NCBI RefSeq assembly: GCF_001632365.1 | Contig: NW_024468517.1 | Coordinates: forward strand, 46,461-110,460 | Reading direction: 5' to 3' | Length of the DNA: 64,000 nt | DNA from: Laetiporus sulphureus 93-53 | Lineage: Eukaryota > Basidiomycota > Agaricomycetes > Polyporales > Laetiporaceae | Shown here: piece by piece, positions 1 through 10,953 of the stretch | How positions within the stretch are numbered: the first letter of the stretch is position 1 | Layout: the number at the start of each line of letters is the position of its first letter | Translations under genes and position numbers: made by a program | Notes under the pieces: generated by a model | What the model saw: only the letters and a program-made list of their open reading frames with translations | The model's database searches: none | Told to the model about the DNA's origin: nothing

Positions 1-53
1 GAGGATGCGCTCCGTGTTCGCTTCGTGAAAAAAAAAAAAAATACACTTCCACC

Positions 54-3000
54 ATGGCCACATTAATGGACATCTGGTGCCTCCTCATCAATCACGAGAA
101 GGAGCCCATCGGAACACCCTCTGCAGTCCCTGTATCTTCCATGGACACGGTGGACCACTTGAGGAACAAGGTCAAGGCACATTTTCAGCCTGCCCTTGAC
201 AGCATCGCTGTCAATGAGCTCGTAGTGTAGAAATGCGTCGACCCGACCATTACTTTTGATGATGAAGACCCCAAAACGTTGAAGGATCAAGTCAACGAGG
301 CCTTCTCCAATCAGAAACTCAAAGTACTTCATGTGAGGGAGACGATAGCAAATCTAAAGCTTTCGAAAGAAGAGGTACTGTTCGTGCAGAAGCCTGGTGC
401 GTGTCCGCCTTCTCCGACAAAGCAGACATTCTGACCGTTGGAACACGCTGCAACAGAACCCAGTAAGTCGTCGTTCAAACCGAAAGATGGAGATCTAACT
501 TGCAGATAGAACCGTCAACCACTCCATCGTCACTCGGTAGTTCCGGCATGGGTGCGTTCCGTGGTATCGCTCGTTTTTGCCTTCCCCCCCTCACGCTGTC
601 CAGATAAAATGCCTAAGGAATCGTATGGGGGTGTCTTCATTCGGAGGACGAAGAACAATGCTTACGCACAGGAAGACTTGGAGCTGAACCGCGTGTTCCT
701 AGAAGGTCTAACGCAAAGGCAACCAGAAAACGTGAAGGTTCTGCTCGACAAGCTGCATAAGCATCGGCATTGGAAAGACGATGTGTGTGTACACCCATAC
801 CTGACTGGTTGGAGCAAAACTGAGACACTCGCAGAATCCGCGCTCCGGCGCGCCCTTTATGGACTCGGGCGATCTAAGAGCTCTCTTTAAGTGGTGCAAT
901 TTGAAAGATCACTTCAACGATTGCGAGGCACCCGAGGCTGCCGACAAAGTTCGGAAGTGGAAGCTGAGGGAGATGACCGATGTGGGGCAACTTGATTTAT
1001 GCACATGAGAGGCAGATGTTCTTGCGAGCGGCAGGGAGCAGATTGTGGTCGCGAGGCTGTTCGCTCCTCTGTTGGAGTATATGTGTTTGAAAAGGGCGGC
1101 AATAAAAGAGGGTGTCCTCCTGGATATGAAGTTGTAAGTGTCATCTAAACACATTCTCACACGGTGTACTCTGATCTTTCGTCCTCTAGCGGCTCGAAAG
1201 CGTGGCCGCTTCGATCGGGAGTGCCTGTCCAAGTCGTTACCGAGGGAATCAAAACATTTCGCAAGTACAATCCCAAGAGCGACGTCTCGTGGTGGAGGAA
1301 CACGCATGTCCTGCTTTTGGCGGAAATTCAGTCTGGAAACGGCGACGACGATTATATCGGTGCGCTTTGCGAGGGAGCATACCACGTGCGCCTTGCAAAC
1401 GCAAACGCTAAGAAGATGAAGATGCAAGATCTTGCAGGGAGCGCTGTCGTCGTCGCCTTCCATGTGTCAGGAAGCAGCCTAGCGAAACTCTACTATCTCT
1501 TCCAAGAAGACCCTGCGGACGTAAGGCAACTTGCAGTGCTTATGGTACGGTTGAGTCTAATGATCGCACAGGTCCATTCGAAAGTCAAAAATGTGGAGGA
1601 ACAATTCACGCTCTCCGTGGTCCTCCGATGCCAGGCTTTCATGCAAGTGCTCTACAATTACGTCGATCTCTTGATCGATGAGAACAAGCCTTCGCGCGAG
1701 CTACTTGGAGCTTTCTTTGAGGGTGTCCCGAAACTTCCGACATTAACATCGACAAAACGTCCTAATGAGGACCAAGATCATGCACAAGGTCCCTCAAAGC
1801 AGAAGAAGGCCGGTGGCGGCCAGAAGCCTCTACCCGGTGGCGGATCGGGAGGTAACCAGGACCAGGCGTTTACGACCGAGCAGTATGTTTTGGTGCCGTC
1901 TTTCGATTTCGATTTCGGCACACACGGGGTATGAGCTGTCCCATATATCGTCTTCGTTTTGCGTCTAAAAATGGAGTCCCACTCAACAGAGACCAAGATC
2001 CATCTTTCCGGTTCGGAAGATTTCGGACCCCAGCGGTACGCTATATGTCGCGAAGAAGCTTCGCTGCAAGGAGGAGCTCCTCCTCCTCGAGAAGCTCAAC
2101 TCCTTCACCCCTCGCTCTGAGCATATCATCCAGTTGATCGATTCGATAGACGCGAGTGTGGGCAAATGCATCGTTCTCCCGATGCGACAGCCCATCCGGA
2201 GGGAACTGGAATCTAAAACGTTTACCTCCAGCGTCCTGAAAACCCAGCTTCACAAGCTGACCGTCGGTCTCGCGAAGGGCGTCACGTTCCTGCACGATCA
2301 TTGGATCGCCCGTCTCGACATCAAACCCGACAACATGGTCTTCACCTATGAGTTCTGTCTTCAGATCATTGATTTCGATGTCGCCGTTGAAGTCTCGCGC
2401 GACTCTCCCGTATGCACAGACTATGTCGGAACCTTTCCTTGGATGGCTCCGGAGATTGAACGTGAAGACGAGGACGCAGAAGAGGACAAGCACCTAGCAA
2501 GGCCGTATGATCCCTTTCTTGCTGATAGGTACTTGTGCGGCCAAAGCTTCCTGACGTTCCTTCTTTTCTACTTTGAGCATGTCCCTGGTCTCAAAGAGTA
2601 CGCGAGACGGTTGATGGACCCATCCCCGCAGCTTCGGCCCTCTCTTCGCGAGTGGTACGAATCCGATACTGTCGAGGCTCAGCCGAAAGCGGAACCTGTT
2701 CACGCAACACCGGGCCAAAGCAATGCCGCGGAACCTATGGATATGGCTATCCATGTTGCCACGTCGGAGCTCAAAGTCAACCCCGTGGGCTCGTGTGTCG
2801 ACGGTGACACATCTGATCTCGACTCGTCGAGCGCGAGTTCATCATCTGATCTCGACTTGTCGAGCGCAAGCTCATCGCCTGAGATGCCGTCGTCTCAAGA
2901 GGAGCATGCCTCCGAGCCGGCGTCAGTCAACAACACAGCCCAGGTTTCTGCATACGCTCTGATCGGGGGGGTGAAGAGAAGTGCCGATGCTCAGGATGGG

Positions 3001-3078
3001 GATGGACACGAATGGGACGGTCATCCCTCCAAGAATCGGCGTGTGATGAACATCAGTGGTTCATTGTCTATCGTATGA
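54..3078 (+). pseudogene. Crinkler-type N-terminal domain + kinase-like gene, broken by two in-frame stops
   Basis: The start is ATG at 54 in a good context. The first exon (54-396) reads as a Crinkler (CRN) ubiquitin-like N-terminal domain. It holds the IWCLL opening and ends in an LHV...VLFV segment. Later coding segments are 604-782, 835-1133, 1190-1928 and 1990-3078, separated by GT-AG introns at 783-834, 1134-1189 and 1929-1989. The last exon is a protein-kinase-like domain. It has a VAKK lysine near 2050, LDIKPDN in place of HRDxKxxN, DFDVAVE in place of DFG, and a MAPEIE motif, then an acidic Ser-rich tail. Two stops interrupt it: TAG at 228-230, where the family has Trp in its LxLWK motif, and TGA at 1006-1008. 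The joins between 397 and 603 could not be resolved. CRN proteins are effector-like or conflict proteins; the role of this one is unknown. It is probably a recent pseudogene. Confidence 0.75.
2810..2875 (+). repeat. 33-bp direct tandem repeat (two copies) in the acidic Ser tail
   Basis: Two adjacent 33-bp units begin at 2810 and 2843 and differ at only a few positions. Each encodes an 11-residue Ser/Asp-rich unit (S-D-L-D-x-S-S-A-S-S-S), so the duplication keeps the reading frame of the kinase-like gene. Confidence 0.8.
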
Positions 3079-3246
3079 ATCCAGAGCGTCGCGGTTGCGA
3101 ACTTGCAAGGTTCTATATTGTATCGCTGTGTTGTATTTATCTTCAATGAATCGTACTTTGGTTTGCCGAGACTACGAGTATAGTTGATCACAAGGGAGAA
3201 TGTTCGCCGCCCCAGCTCTGTTGCTAACCACCACCCAGCTTTGCTG

Positions 3247-3496
3247 CTAGCTACCCACTACCTCCTCCTCCTCGCGCATCTTGGCATCAACTTCTGCTTC
3301 GAGAAGAATCCAGTAGTGCTTGTTCTTTTTCAAAGCTTTCCGGGTGTCCTTCCAGGCTCTCTCCAGCTTCAAGTTGTCTGCTTGCTGCGAAGCGACCCAT
3401 CTTCCAAAAAGAAAGCAAACAACTTCCAAAGAAGCTCTGGGTTCCTCTGGATGCTGATATCCGGTCTGCCTCTCGTTGCAGCCGGCCAAAAGGGCG
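3247..3496 (-). pseudogene. 3' fragment of an unidentified protein gene, cut by the inserted element
   Basis: The minus strand is open from the left flank of the inserted element down to a TAG stop at 3247-3249. The predicted peptide is about 80 residues and has ordinary coding character: a Cys/Phe/Trp-rich half, then a Lys-rich helix (KALKKNKHYW) and an acidic end (REEEEVVGS). I do not recognise the family. Its upstream part would lie beyond 4199, but no matching open frame is seen there; the frame meets a TGA soon after the element. It is either the last exon of a gene whose other exons have decayed, or a fragment carried in with repeats. Confidence 0.4.
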
Positions 3497-4199
3497 AGTA
3501 ACGACGAGTTTAGTGTTGATGGGATTGGTACCTGAAATACTGGATAGTGGGATAGAGCATCGATAGTGGGATGGAGCCTCCATAGTGGGATAGCGTCGCG
3601 GATAGTGGGATTCCCACGACCTCGATAGAGGGATTGGCCCGCCGCAGTGCCCGCCGCCCGCCTCGATGGGCGGGATGGGGTGGGCTTGGCAGCTTCATGG
3701 TAAGCCATAATTAGAAGTCCTCTCAGGATGTTCTGCTTGGCCGTGAATACTTAACTATTCATGAATTTATTCAGCCATACACGGACATTAAGCGCCCACA
3801 TAGCACCCAGTAGACACAATTAGCGCGCAGACTATACGAAAAATAGGGCGACGGCCACCCGTTGAAATCACTCAAAGTTATAATGAACCTATCCGATAAC
3901 AAATTGTTTTTAATGTCTTAATTCATCAGTTTATCTCTCACATCGGCGGGATCATGGATGAGAGATGAGCTAACCGATCGGGCAATATCGCTGCCATATT
4001 TGATCAATGGCCGCCGCAAATATTGGGAGATCCCGACCCCCGCCCTGCTGCGAATGACCTCGTGTGCACTATCCCGCTATCGGCGCTGCTATCCCACTAT
4101 ATCGGTGACCCCATCGCACTATCACTGCTCCATCCCACTATCGACTTTTTCAGGTACCAATCCCATCAACACTATACTAGTATAGACTCCAAAAGGGCG
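3486..4199. mobile_element. Non-autonomous DNA transposon (MITE-like), 692 bp, with flanking 11-bp direct repeats
   Basis: The 11-mer CCAAAAGGGCG occurs at 3486-3496 and again at 4189-4199 and is read as a target-site duplication. The element between them (3497-4188) ends in inverted repeats. The outer 14 bp are imperfect. The next ~31 bp, from TAGTGTTGATGGG through GGTACCTGAAA, match their counterpart at the right end almost perfectly. Inside each end is a cluster of subterminal repeats of the type GATAGTGGGAT. At 3541-3635 they read this way; at 4060-4150 they appear in reverse complement (ATCCCACTATC). No transposase frame is present. Direct repeats of 9-11 bp suit Mutator-like elements; subterminal repeat clusters also occur in hAT and KDZ elements, so the superfamily is open. 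Confidence 0.75.
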
Positions 4200-7049
4200 G
4201 TGGGACAACCGTCTCAGCACGTCGACCTCAGGAGACTACGAAGGTCCGTGCCTCGAACCCATTGCTCGGAGCATTCCTAATTTGTACCAACTTGCATCAG
4301 ATGCCATGCATCATGCGTTTGGTATGCTTGACAGAGAGATTTGCGACGCCTGTAGCAAATCTGCGGCTTTCCTGACTTTCTCGTATGCTTGTAAGGCTAG
4401 GGGATGCCGACCCACAAAGCCATCGACGTTATGATAACGCGAACTAATGCTTCAAGCGCTACGGCGTTGCGAAATTCGTATCAGCAGTTTCAAAGGTCTG
4501 ACATGTCTGCGATGCATGATTTGTTTGAACGGATGTGCATTGATTTTGCTTCCTGGCAGCATAAAGTTTGCGTCAAGATGACTCGGGCAAATACGTGTCA
4601 TCCAGAAATGAAGCGGTGTTAGGGCATACCAATGAAACTATCACCTGCAGACGTTTTGTGTGGCGCATGCGATGACGCCTCAGGCCTCATCGTGCACGTA
4701 TCATGCATCGACAAGAAGGCACATTACTCATATTTATTTCCGGTATCTCAAATGTGAATATAGAGAAGCGAGTGTCTTTCTCTACGAAGGCTGATCCATG
4801 AGCCATCAATGCATATCGCAGGTATTCTTATCTCTTCCTGCGTACTCCCAGGTATGGCACGTCCATCGGCGGTCTTCGCAGGCTCATACTCACACTTCGA
4901 CTGCTCCTGAAGCAATGCTACCTCTTCCCAGAATTCTCCTCTATCATGCCGAGGCGCACGTTGATACTCGGGTCAAACAGGCGCAAGCACTCGCAATCCG
5001 GTGTTTAATCCTCGCTCGTGAAAATGTTCCCATGTAGTCCACGCCAGTGACTCCTCTAACGTGTGAAGACCTACTATCTGTTAGCCGGAGCGAGCTTTCA
5101 TCCCATTTCGCTCGGAAACGTCTGATGCTTGCGAGTTTGTGACCAATATGTCTCCAACAATTACGGTAGTCTCATTCCTCTAGATGCGCACTTCTTGGTC
5201 GAGAAAAATGAAGGGTCCTGCTGCCGTCATCGACGTGCGGCCTCAGGTGGCAGTACAATATTCCATTTGGGAGAGCATGCCCCGCGACCCCCAAACATGC
5301 TCCACGCAGGTCACACACATCCTCGCCTCTCTCCTTCTATCATTCCTGCACACAATTCTCCGAATCCGTGAGTGAGTTAATCAATTCTACAGCACCCGTC
5401 ATCTGCTGCCCAGAGTTTTCGTTTCTAACAGAATATCTGTGCTGGTCCATGCGTCCAACAAGCCCGGCGACTCGCTCGGATATCTATCAACCCACCACTC
5501 ACGCAATGTGCCTGGTCCTTGAACCCGCTAGGCGAGCACTGTGCACGCCGGCCGTGAGTCAATAGGACACATAGCACACCATCGTATGCTGAGTAATGCT
5601 ATATATTGCACATGCCCCGAGGATGCTTCATTCACCGTTGTACACCGTAAGCCCTACCTTAGGAGGATCAGCATCTCCCTACCCAAGCAATCGAGTCACT
5701 CGCCAAAGACAGTCATATCAGTCCACACCCACCCACAGCCCGCACAGCGCATACCAACAAGCCAAGCTCACATCGCCTCCCACATATCACAGGTGTCGTA
5801 TGTGGAAATCCGATACGATCCCGGCCGTCCAGCGCCGCATCCACCCTCCCGAGTATCAACGGGCACTCGCGCCTCCATGCATTGTCAACGGCTCGCCGCA
5901 ACCGCCATCCCGCTAGTGAGGCCTCAAAGAGCAGCGCCGAGGGCGAGAAACAGGCGGGCGGCGCGCACGTTGTCTTCCTATCCCAACCCAGTCAATAGAA
6001 AACCGTGTATAATTCCGTTGTGCTGCAACAGCGTTCCGTCTAGCCCCTCATTGGCGCGGTCGCTACGCCTCATCTTGCTCTACGTGTGATAGAGTGGGTT
6101 CCTCGCATGCTGCCCCACCAATCAGAAGGATAGCTAGACGGCCATGAGATTTTCTCCGTGGAAATGGCTGCTCTAACAGTAAGACCTACAATGTAAAGTG
6201 AGCTATGCATCTTGCATGGCAGGGCTTTCCACACCTTTACGATCTCATCTGTGCTAGATCTACAAATATTGATTACGCGGCATCAGGATGGTCGTGTGCA
6301 AACTCTGGCGAGTCGAAATCCAGGTCACAGAATTTCATATCATTGACATGCATACCTACCTATCGATACCTACCTATCGAACGGTGCTTTCAAGGCAGAA
6401 ATGACAGAAAGTCTTTGCAGAGCAACTTGCATAAAAGAGCAGAAATGTGAGAGCGGTTGACCAAACCCGTCTGACGTCTCTAGCCTGATCATCAGGCCCA
6501 TGAATCCGTGCCTGCATTTTGCATCTGTCCGAGGTCGCAACATCGAAAACCGCCGCGCCATTACATATCGATAGGATCCGTCAAGCTAGGGATGTCAATG
6601 CTCTTCAGAAAATAGTTACATTTAAATGTACATACAGGTGCGCCTTGATGACTGATCACAGACAAATGACTAGAAGCCCAAACAAGCATTCAGCTTTGTT
6701 TGTCATGTGTACCGTTCGGCTCGCGAGACCGGCCTTGCCAGGGATGTATTTGGTGTATTCTGAGGCTCTTGCTTCCAGTATTCGCGCATATGGTCCACTT
6801 GGTAAGACGGCTGGCCCGATTCGGTGTGACTTCACCGTCAAATTACCAGATTACCAGAATCATAGCAAATGGCACCGTCCGCAGAAGCAGCTGTGCTCAT
6901 GCGTACATCGCCGTGGATGATCCCAGTGACGTTCCTGACCCGTGGAAACTATTTCTACCTGAGTTATTTATTGTCAAATGCCGCAAAAAGTATTAACAGT
7001 CACCAATACCCGGTGTTCATAACATCGCACTGCAAGTCATCGGCAGTGT
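4200..7049. other. Gene-poor interval of 2.8 kb
   Basis: I see no recognisable protein family, RNA gene or element here. Open frames are short, on both strands, and lack domain motifs. The composition is more AT-rich and mixed than in the gene-dense parts. It lies between two decayed Crinkler genes and next to a transposon, so it probably contains degraded sequence. Confidence 0.5.
6352..6379. repeat. 14-bp perfect tandem duplication
   Basis: The unit ATACCTACCTATCG occurs twice head to tail (6352-6365 and 6366-6379). It lies in non-coding sequence. Confidence 0.85.
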
Positions 7050-9031
7050 CTATACGTCTTGCACACTGTACTTTTCCAGCGTGGTGTTCAGCGTACGATT
7101 ATCATCGTCGACGGTAATCGCCAAGGACCGCATGCCGGTCAAGCCGATATCCGCTTGAAGGTTCGCAGAGGGGATAATAAACCTCGCCTGCCTTTCCTCC
7201 CCAATCGAAGTCCAGGATGATCGCTTTCGTTTCGTTTGTGTCGGATATGAGCAGATTGACGTCCCGAAGGTCGCCATGGACCATGCCTGCGTCATGAAAC
7301 TGATTTACAACGCCCTCCAGACCGGCCTTCCACTCCGACCTGTAAGTGTCCCTGATGCACAGAAGCTCGCCTTTAACGAGTTCCATAGCAACGATGAACC
7401 AGCCGCCAGGGATCCTTTCGAACCCTAACAGCTTAGGGGCATGCTCCCTCTCTGCGCAGAATTCGTACAGCTCTCGAGAGTATCGAAGAGTGCACTTCAC
7501 AAGAATATCCGACCCCTCAGGTGTCTTAGCGCAGTAGAGGAAGCGATTGTGGGAGGGAGGAAGAGATTTCTTGATGGTAAAGTCTGTTCGTGCTTGAGAT
7601 CCGTGTTGGGCGGTAGTGACGGAGCTGATGTTCGGAAACCGCATCTGCTCTAACGTGAGCACAGGAAGACGGTCGGCCTCGCGCAGCATAGTCTCAGTGT
7701 CGTCGCGTATTCGACGGCGCACTTTCACGGCAGCCATGAACGCGCGGATAACTTGCTGCCGAAATTCAGGTTCCACATTAGGATTTGTCAGAGTCAGCTT
7801 GGGCGTGAGAGGGACGATGCGATGATTGCCTAGGACGACGAGCCCATGAAATGAGATCGTGGCCCCTGGATGGCAGGAGTCAGCTCTCAGGTTCTCGATC
7901 TGACAGCGCAGATAGCTCACCTACAACGGTGATCAGAAGAGCGGGAACCCTCCATTCATCGTACACATGCTCATTAGCCACATTTTTCTCAACGGTATCC
8001 CTGTGACGATGAGCCAAATACGAAACGCCTTGCGCAACAGCATCGCTTCCGCTATCTCCATCTCGCCTGAACTCGACGACCAAATCGCAGGCTCCGGTAG
8101 CCGATACGGAATATCCGTCCGTGCATGCATTGCATCGAGGAATTTCGGAGGGACAAATGTCGTCCACAACGATACTAGGATCGAGATGATAGACCTTGAA
8201 ATCTCGTTGAGGAGCGGAAGCGCTTTTGTGCACCGCTCATCCTCCGTTGCATAGGATGTGCACATCGCATCTGCAAATTTTGTCATCAAGTTGATCAAGT
8301 TGACAGTTCTGGTGATATCCAACTGGAAGGGCCCTTCGCAAGCAGAAAATTCGTCCTGGAACTGACCAAATCCCTCATATAGCAGGGCTATGGGCGCAAT
8401 GTCCATGTTGGTCTTCGGACGATCATTAAGCACACGATCTTCCGAGTCGTTTTGTATGGATGCAAGCACACTGATCCTTGCAACTGTAAATGGAGGTATG
8501 GAAGCAACCTTCTGCATCCTCATGCGCTTCGGAGGCGAATTCTTGTCCTGCACTGAAAGGCTCGGCCGTTTGGCCAGAATAGATATGGCTGCAAAAATCA
8601 ATTATGACAATAATCAGGAACGGGAGATTACTCACCAGCTGTACGATGGACAACCACGAGATGAATCAACTTTTTGTCCTTGTCCAACGCATCTTCCGTG
8701 ATGACATCCTGGACCGCATCGGCTGGTTCAAGAGGCTCCAAAGACTCCAAGCTCTCTGTGGTCCGTTGGAGTAGACTCTCCTCAGGTAATATGCTCAGAT
8801 TGGCAGGCTGATCCTGTGGTGAGCAGAGCAGAACTTTCGACAGAATTCGAGGACAATGCACTGCATACAAGTCGATATAATCTAAGGCGATCTTTTCACG
8901 TTCGAAGAACAACACCTTCTGCGTCTGATAAATCTTCTTACGGACATGAATAAAGTTGTCGAAGGTTCAACTTCTAGTTCATTAGGCGTGCATCTTTCAT
9001 GCTTTATGCAATAATACAGTGTCAGAGCCAT
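7050..9031 (-). pseudogene. Second Crinkler-type N-terminal domain + kinase-like gene, with frame changes
   Basis: ATG at 9029-9031 begins a frame reading MALTLYYCIK and then a CRN-like ubiquitin fold (ALDYIDLYAV, ending IHLVVVH). Clear introns lie at 8589-8635 and 7866-7920. The middle segment reads like the N-terminal and restriction-fold-like region of fungal kinase-associated proteins (ACDLVVEFRRD near 8070). The 3' part is a kinase-like domain with HGDLRDVN and LDFDWGGKAGE, similar in style to fungal FunK1-type or aminoglycoside-phosphotransferase-like kinases. The frame changes without a credible intron near 8940, near 8190 and near 7175. The last 40 residues (NLQADIG... to the TAG at 7050-7052) are in a different frame from the catalytic core. 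It is either a decayed gene or one hit by small indels; the same domain architecture occurs at 54-3078. Confidence 0.65.
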
Positions 9032-9774
9032 GGCGGTCATGGTCGAAGGATGAGTTCAAAGCAACGTGACACGTGTGACAATGTTGTGCTGAACTAAAAT
9101 GGGCCACAGCGGCGACCAGCTCTCCCGCATTATAGTCCGCACAAATTGACTGCTCGGTTAACGCTCATCGATAGAAATACACCGTACCTCAAGTAAGCCC
9201 GCCTGTTTCGCATGAGTCACACTTGTTCTCAACAAGTGCATATACACAGCCCATGGGGAGAGGAAGAAAGTAAGCAATAGGCGCTGGCACACGAAAGATG
9301 GTGTGATGAGGGCCACCGCCACCAGTCCTCCGCGTCCGCCCCCGGCGGACCTGCAGGCGGTACTCTTGCCCTCTCTCGTTCACCTCACCGTGTTTGGTGC
9401 ACTGTCCCGTGGCAGGGACGTCTCAGCTGTATTCATCCCACAGAATACACAAAAAGGATTCAATTGCTACGCCACGCGGTGGCCATCCTGTAGCCGCGGA
9501 CCAGGTCCGCTGAGGTGCGTCCATCGCCATCTGGGCTCCATCCCATCCTTGCCTGATCATCATCTGACAAGGTTTCACGACAGCATTTTGCACAACACGC
9601 ACGAAACGCGTCGTCAACGTTCAACGTTGCAACCTTAGCCGAGAGCGGGCAGTTATAGGCGCAGCTTGTGTCCGAGTCCGGTCGTTCACGTCTCCCAAAC
9701 CTACGTGCGCACTTAACAGCACCATCTCCCGACCGGCGAGTGGTTTTCATCAGCGTTAGTGCATATCTTGAGCT
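9032..9774. other. Divergent intergenic region between the second Crinkler gene and the gene at 9775
   Basis: No gene seen. It must hold the promoters of the minus-strand gene ending its 5' side at 9031 and of the plus-strand gene starting at 9775. No specific motif stands out. Confidence 0.4.
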
Positions 9775-10953
9775 ATGGCGACGTACTACACGCCTCCTGC
9801 GCGCCATCAGTCCTCCTCTACCCCCTCGCCGTCCGTCCGAACGGTGAGTGAACGTGAGCAGGTCGATCTGCCCACCATCGACCTCACTTTCGGCGATCAC
9901 TCCATCTATGTCTTCCCCAATCCCTCCTCCGCTCCGCCCAGCCCAGCCTCTACGCTCTTCTCTGGGTCCGTGCCGACTGACTTCCCCAGCTCCTATTCTC
10001 CGTCTTCATCACTCTCCCCGGGCTCCTCGCGTTCGCGCTCGCACACTCGACGACGTCCCCGCCCACGTCATCATCCCTCGCATCATGCCATCGAGACTCA
10101 GAACCTCAGTCTCAGTACGAGTGCTCGTTCACCATCGCCGCTGTCCGGTTCGCCATGCGTAGTCACAGATGACTCCGATCCCGACGTCGAGCTCTGGGAT
10201 TGGGATGGACGCTCGCCGTCACCGTTGGCTCTAGATGGGGACCTAGATGGTACCGAATCGTGGGTCCTTGAAGAGGAGATTGAGCGCCATGGCCGCTGGG
10301 GCATCGCCCTCGACACACCTTCCCAGCAGACACGGCGCACGCAGCCACTTCATCAGGCTCACTCTCGCATGCGACTCGTTCCGTGTTCCCGGAGCACGTT
10401 ATCACGAGCGACGACGGGGAGTAGTTTGACAGGATACTCGGCCCGAGCGAGGGCATCGATGGAGAGGGCTGAGAAACACACAATGCAGCCGCGCGTGCGC
10501 ATCCCGCTACTATCGCTGGTTTCGAAGCTGTTCGCATTGGACCTGGACGAGCCTGCGCTCCGCCTCCTCACGCACGTCCCGCCCCACGCTGAGGACGCCG
10601 AGTCCGTGCTCTTTCCCGGGCACAAGGTCGAACTCGCTCCAGCCTCGCCTACGATCTCCGAGGCGTCCCTTTCGACGGACTCGTCGTCCCCAGACGATAC
10701 CGAGCGCGACTTGGAGTTGACACCCGACCTCCCGCCCACGCTGCACGGCACGCACAAGCTTCTCCTGAGCGCGAAAGAAGATGCGACCAGGGCTCTGCGT
10801 GCGGGGCTGGCGATCTCGATGGACTTGCCCGGCCTTGATTTTGGCGTCGGATATGGATATGGGTTTGGACCCATCGCAGGCTTGTGGCGCGCGGTGGGAG
10901 AGGTGTGCGTGCGGAGTGGGCAGGCGTGGAGGGAGGTTTGGGCAACTTCGTAA
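9775..10953 (+). CDS. Hypothetical, mostly disordered protein (392 aa)
   Basis: This is a single uninterrupted frame from ATG 9775 to TAA. It is unusual here in having no intron. The first ~170 residues are Ser/Pro/Arg-rich (SRSRSHTRRRPRPR) and low in complexity, with acidic patches (DDSDPDVELWDWDG). From about residue 240 there is a more ordered segment (PRVRIPLLSLVSKLFALDLDEPALRLL), and the C-terminus is Gly/Tyr-rich before an amphipathic end (AGLWRAVGEVCVRSGQAWREV). I do not recognise a domain. No signal peptide or membrane segment is evident. Codon use and GC match the neighbouring genes, so it is probably a real, lineage-restricted regulatory or scaffold-type protein; the function is unknown. 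Confidence 0.65.
   Translation: MATYYTPPARHQSSSTPSPSVRTVSEREQVDLPTIDLTFGDHSIYVFPNPSSAPPSPASTLFSGSVPTDFPSSYSPSSSLSPGSSRSRSHTRRRPRPRHHPSHHAIETQNLSLSTSARSPSPLSGSPCVVTDDSDPDVELWDWDGRSPSPLALDGDLDGTESWVLEEEIERHGRWGIALDTPSQQTRRTQPLHQAHSRMRLVPCSRSTLSRATTGSSLTGYSARARASMERAEKHTMQPRVRIPLLSLVSKLFALDLDEPALRLLTHVPPHAEDAESVLFPGHKVELAPASPTISEASLSTDSSSPDDTERDLELTPDLPPTLHGTHKLLLSAKEDATRALRAGLAISMDLPGLDFGVGYGYGFGPIAGLWRAVGEVCVRSGQAWREVWATS

Noticed and set aside
783..865. Frameshift in the first Crinkler gene near 860
   Set aside because: A 52-nt GT-AG intron (783-834) with a CTGAC branch site restores the frame, so no indel is needed there.
4170..4188. CACTA-type ends of the MITE at 3497-4188
   Set aside because: The TAGTG/CACTA words are inside the element and point the wrong way; the 11-bp direct repeats place the true ends 14 bp further out.
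8180..8945. 20- and 23-nt micro-introns in the second Crinkler-type gene
   Set aside because: GT...AG pairs of this size would restore frame near 8940 and 8190, but they are far below the intron sizes seen in the window and a third frame change has no such solution.
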